Source of the DNA: Liolophura sinensis
Taxonomy: Eukaryota > Mollusca > Polyplacophora > Chitonida > Chitonidae
Direction of reading: 5' to 3'
Length of the DNA: 64,000 bases
Assembly (NCBI RefSeq): GCF_032854445.1
Contig: NC_088304.1
Location: 16,281,850-16,345,849 of the forward strand
Both the position numbers and the translations under genes were made by a program. The notes under the pieces were generated by a model. That model saw only the letters and a list, made by a program, of their open reading frames with translations. It did not search any database and had not been told where the DNA came from. How positions within the stretch are numbered: position 1 is the first letter of the stretch; the number at the start of each line of letters is the position of its first letter. This document shows, in pieces, positions 61,701-64,000 of the stretch.

Positions 61701-63932
61701 AAGGTGAGAATGTCAAACTTTAATTAGTGGCAACAGCCACAGTGTTGATTATTTTCATAAACTCACTGAATTCATAGTTTTTGATATTTTCACATCTGAT
61801 GTCATTTGTCTATAAGAATGTTTCAGTGCACCTCACCTGGTACCTCACAACCCCGCTGACATTAGAATGTTTCACCTGTATGACCACACCTCACCTGGTA
61901 CCTCACAACCACCTTGACATAAGAATGTTTCACTTGTATGACCACACCTCACCTGGTACCTCACAACCACCTTGACATAAGAATGTTTCACTTGTATGAC
62001 CACACCTCACCTGGTACCTCACAACCACCTTGACATAAGAATGTTTCACTAGTATGACCACAATTCACCTGGTACCTCACAACCGCCGTGACATAAGAAT
62101 GTTTCACTTGTATGACCACACCTCACCCGGTACCTCACAACCACCTTGACATAAGAATGTTTCACTTGTATGACCACACCTCACCTGGTACCTCACAACC
62201 GCCGTGACATAAGAATGTTTCACCTGTATGACCACATCTCACCCGGTACCTCACAACCACCTTGACATAAGAATGTTTCACTTGTATGACCACACCTCAC
62301 CTGGTACCTCACAACCCCGCTGACATTAGAATGTTTCACCTGTATGACCACACCTCACCTGGTACCTCACAACCACCTTGACATAAGAATGTTTCACTTG
62401 TATGACCACACCTCACCTGGTACCTCACAACCCCGCTGACATAAGAATGTTTCACCTGTATGACCACACCTCACAACCACCTTGACATAAGAATGTTTCA
62501 CTTGTATGACCACACCTCACCCGGTACCTCACAACCACCTTGACATAAGAATGTTTCACTTGTATGACCACACCTCACCCGGTACCTCACAACCGCCTTG
62601 ACATAAGAATGTTTCACTTGTATGACCACACCTCACCTGGTACCTCACAACCACCTTGACATAAGAATGTTTCACTTGTATGACCACACCCCACCTGGTA
62701 CCTCAAAACCGCCTTGACATAAGAATGTTTCACTTGTATGACCACACCTCACCTGGTACCTCACAACCACCTTGACATAAGAATGTTTCACCTGTATGAC
62801 CACACCTCACAACCACCTTGACATAAGAATGTTTCACTTGTATGACCACACCTCACCCGGTACCTCACAACCACCTTGACATAAGAATGTTTCACTTGTA
62901 TGACCACACCTCACCCGGTACCTCACAGCACCACTGACATAAGAATGTTTCACCTGTATGACCACACCTCGCCCAGTACCTCACAGCACCGCTGAGATAA
63001 GGCTGTGGTCAAACCAACGAGCTGCATGTTCAAGTTGTCGGCCAGTTATTGTCAACGGTCAGTATGTTAGCCTTGTGCGGAGTTTGCTCTGTTCACTTTT
63101 TGAAGTGGGGATTGCCTCCCCTTGGCTCTCTTTGGCTCCCCTTTCATATAAGCGTGAATGGACCGTCCTCATGGTAATGTCTCATTCCATAACAAGTTAG
63201 ACAACAAACATAATGTGTGTGTTGTGGCATATTAGAAGAATGTTCATTGAACTGCACAAATTTTATGATTTGTGTGAAGTTTATATGTGCCCCTACCTAA
63301 ACAGTACATTTTTGTCTTAAGAATATTAGCAATTAGGCTTTCTAATTTATCTAAATTTATACTTTATTGTAAATTTGTTAAGAAGTTAGTTAGAAAGTTA
63401 AAAAGAAAGAAAGGATGAAAAAGTAAAAATTCAATTTTTTGAATTTTGATGGCCAATGGATTACTGTATACCTGTAGGCACAGGTTGAGACTAGTGGAAG
63501 CGGCCCCCTGGTGACCCTCCAGCAGCTGAGGAAGGTGACCTTACGCAGCTCTTCCTCTAACCTCCTCAGGCAGAAAAATCCCGGGGAGGAAGACAAGGAA
63601 AACTCAGTTGATCAGGAAAAGTGAGTAGATAGGACAGTACCCACCTGTGGTGTTGTGATGGGGGTGGTTATCTAAAATACATTATTTTGAGAGAAGTTCG
63701 TTACAGGTTTTCATTAAAAGCAACTGTGTATTCATTAATTGTAACATGACTAATCCTCTAAGAAGGGCTCTAACTTTATTTGGAAAGGGCTTAATGAGAA
63801 ATGTAACCCAAATTGTCACCAAGATATTTTTTAGAAGTATATACAATGGTTGATGAAAATATTATTGTTTTCCAGATTGGCTAAGCAGGCTTCAGCAAAG
63901 AGACAACATTTAAAGAAAACCCAAATGAAAAG
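55599..63932 (+). CDS. PRR11: Proline-rich protein 11-like (5' exon tentative, 3' end beyond window)
   Basis: Coding exons: 55599-55633 (tentative), 57245-57404, 58611-58730, 59202-59633, 61608-61703, 63484-63620, 63876-63932, then off the window; 345 codons so far, all phases consistent. Family signs in order: AFAWCKRCILK followed by GLESAKDVLIPGRWYKKELE (matches the SWC...LKDTIFPS region of human PRR11), a coiled coil (SKLKELEAEMEKLKAEM), a CVTCTQCG cysteine motif, a run of 13 prolines, then two repeated motifs, SITLDDIKKVKLRKP and LVTLQQLRKVTLRS, as in the vertebrate protein. A KEN tripeptide (EEDKENS) could be an APC/C degron. PRR11 acts in cell-cycle progression and actin/chromatin organisation. 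The first exon rests on correct phase and position; the alternative start is MAHGS at 57267. Confidence 0.85.
55718..57244. other. First intron of PRR11, no other exon supported
   Basis: Contains short direct repeats at 56265-56345 (ATCGTGATCGTGACAT and CATGTTTTGTTGTTG words) and open frames at 56331-56600 and 56628-56819 with no recognised domain. One of these might hide an alternative first exon, since ATTAG|GTAACAGG near 56787 looks like a donor, but its phase does not fit the next exon. Confidence 0.5.
57495..58080. mobile_element. MITE copy in PRR11 intron
   Basis: A 586-bp element with perfect inverted ends AAAGGAGAAGAAAA and TTTTCTTCTCCTTT, the twin of 36024-36602 (about 88% alike by eye). 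Both share an inner stretch CCAGCTTTGCCGTTTTCAGG and GCAGCAGGCACCACCAG. Differences between the copies show no codon bias in the short frame there, so it does not look like a gene. Confidence 0.85.
58866..59128 (+). repeat. SINE family 1, near full length, PRR11 intron
   Basis: Sense to the host gene. The first bases of the head are missing; it starts at CACTTGGTTAGCGCGC. It ends 74 bp before the proline-rich exon. Confidence 0.9.
60447..60738 (+). repeat. SINE family 2, full length, PRR11 intron
   Basis: Head CCCCAATAGCACAGTTGCTA, box B-like GGGTCGAGTC, body GAAGTTTTAACTTCCTCCCT and end AATTCCCAAGCACCCACTCA. It is the best preserved long-form member with its tail. Confidence 0.9.
60935..61236 (+). 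repeat. SINE family 1, full length, with extra shared 3' flank
   Basis: Head TCCGTGGCTCAGTTGGTTAG and a normal 3' module ending about 61185, followed by CTAATCTGAGAATATGGCCA and about 30 bases also present after the SINE at 35209-35354. Confidence 0.85.
61815..62999. repeat. 58-bp minisatellite, about 21 copies, PRR11 intron
   Basis: Tandem units of 58 bp (core GAATGTTTCACTTGTATGAC then CACACCTCACCTGGTACCTC). Variants alternate at the position read as CCACCTTGAC, CCGCCGTGAC or CCCCGCTGAC, and two units lack 14 bp. There are no unique spacers, so this is not a CRISPR-like array. It nearly fills the intron between the two LRKVTL-type motif exons. Confidence 0.97.
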
Positions 63933-64000
63933 GTAATGTAAATTTAATCAGCTCTAGATCCATTTTATGTCACTCTGAAGATGTGGGCATTTGTAAGGAA

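Noticed and set aside
61815-62999. CRISPR-like regular array
   Set aside because: Units are contiguous 58-bp repeats with no unique spacers, in an intron of an animal gene.

Overview
This is animal nuclear DNA. The genes have introns with GT/AG borders, introns and spacers are crowded with tRNA-derived SINEs, MITEs and tandem repeats, and each recognisable protein matches a bilaterian family. The SINE style (a head with pol III boxes A and B, a conserved 3' module, tails of short TAAA-type repeats) and the moderate protein divergence suggest a marine lophotrochozoan, most likely a mollusc or brachiopod. The species cannot be fixed from the sequence. No RNA gene, CRISPR array, bacterial operon, retrovirus or Polinton was recognised.

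Left end (1-5.9 kb, + strand): a complete six-exon CDIPT gene (phosphatidylinositol synthase) with a 76-bp minisatellite in its second intron. At 11-33 kb lies a cluster of three Shaw/Kv3-type potassium channel genes, A (-), B (-) and C (+). Each has two coding exons split by a phase-0 intron between the T1 tetramerisation domain and S1, so they are local duplicates. Gene A has an altered pore and gate. Spacers between them hold SINEs, a Harbinger-like MITE and microsatellites. At 38.3-40.8 kb is a three-exon F-box gene resembling FBXO39.

Right part (46.6-64 kb): a SKA2-like kinetochore gene (- strand) and a PRR11-like proline-rich gene (+ strand) stand head to head, about 0.6 kb between the nearest assigned start codons. 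The same divergent pair is known in vertebrates, where it shares a bidirectional promoter and works in mitosis. Here the promoter is flanked by an inverted duplication of about 180 bp per arm, and both arms carry the same first-exon sequence and 5' splice site. The SKA2-like protein also appears to carry a C-terminal half resembling the winged-helix microtubule-binding domain of SKA1, which human SKA2 lacks. PRR11 runs off the right edge.

Gene models were built by hand from splice sites, reading phase and remembered family sequences. Protein-level calls are firm for CDIPT, the three channels, the F-box gene and PRR11. SKA2 is firm for its N-terminal half, and at least one internal exon of its C-terminal half was not found.
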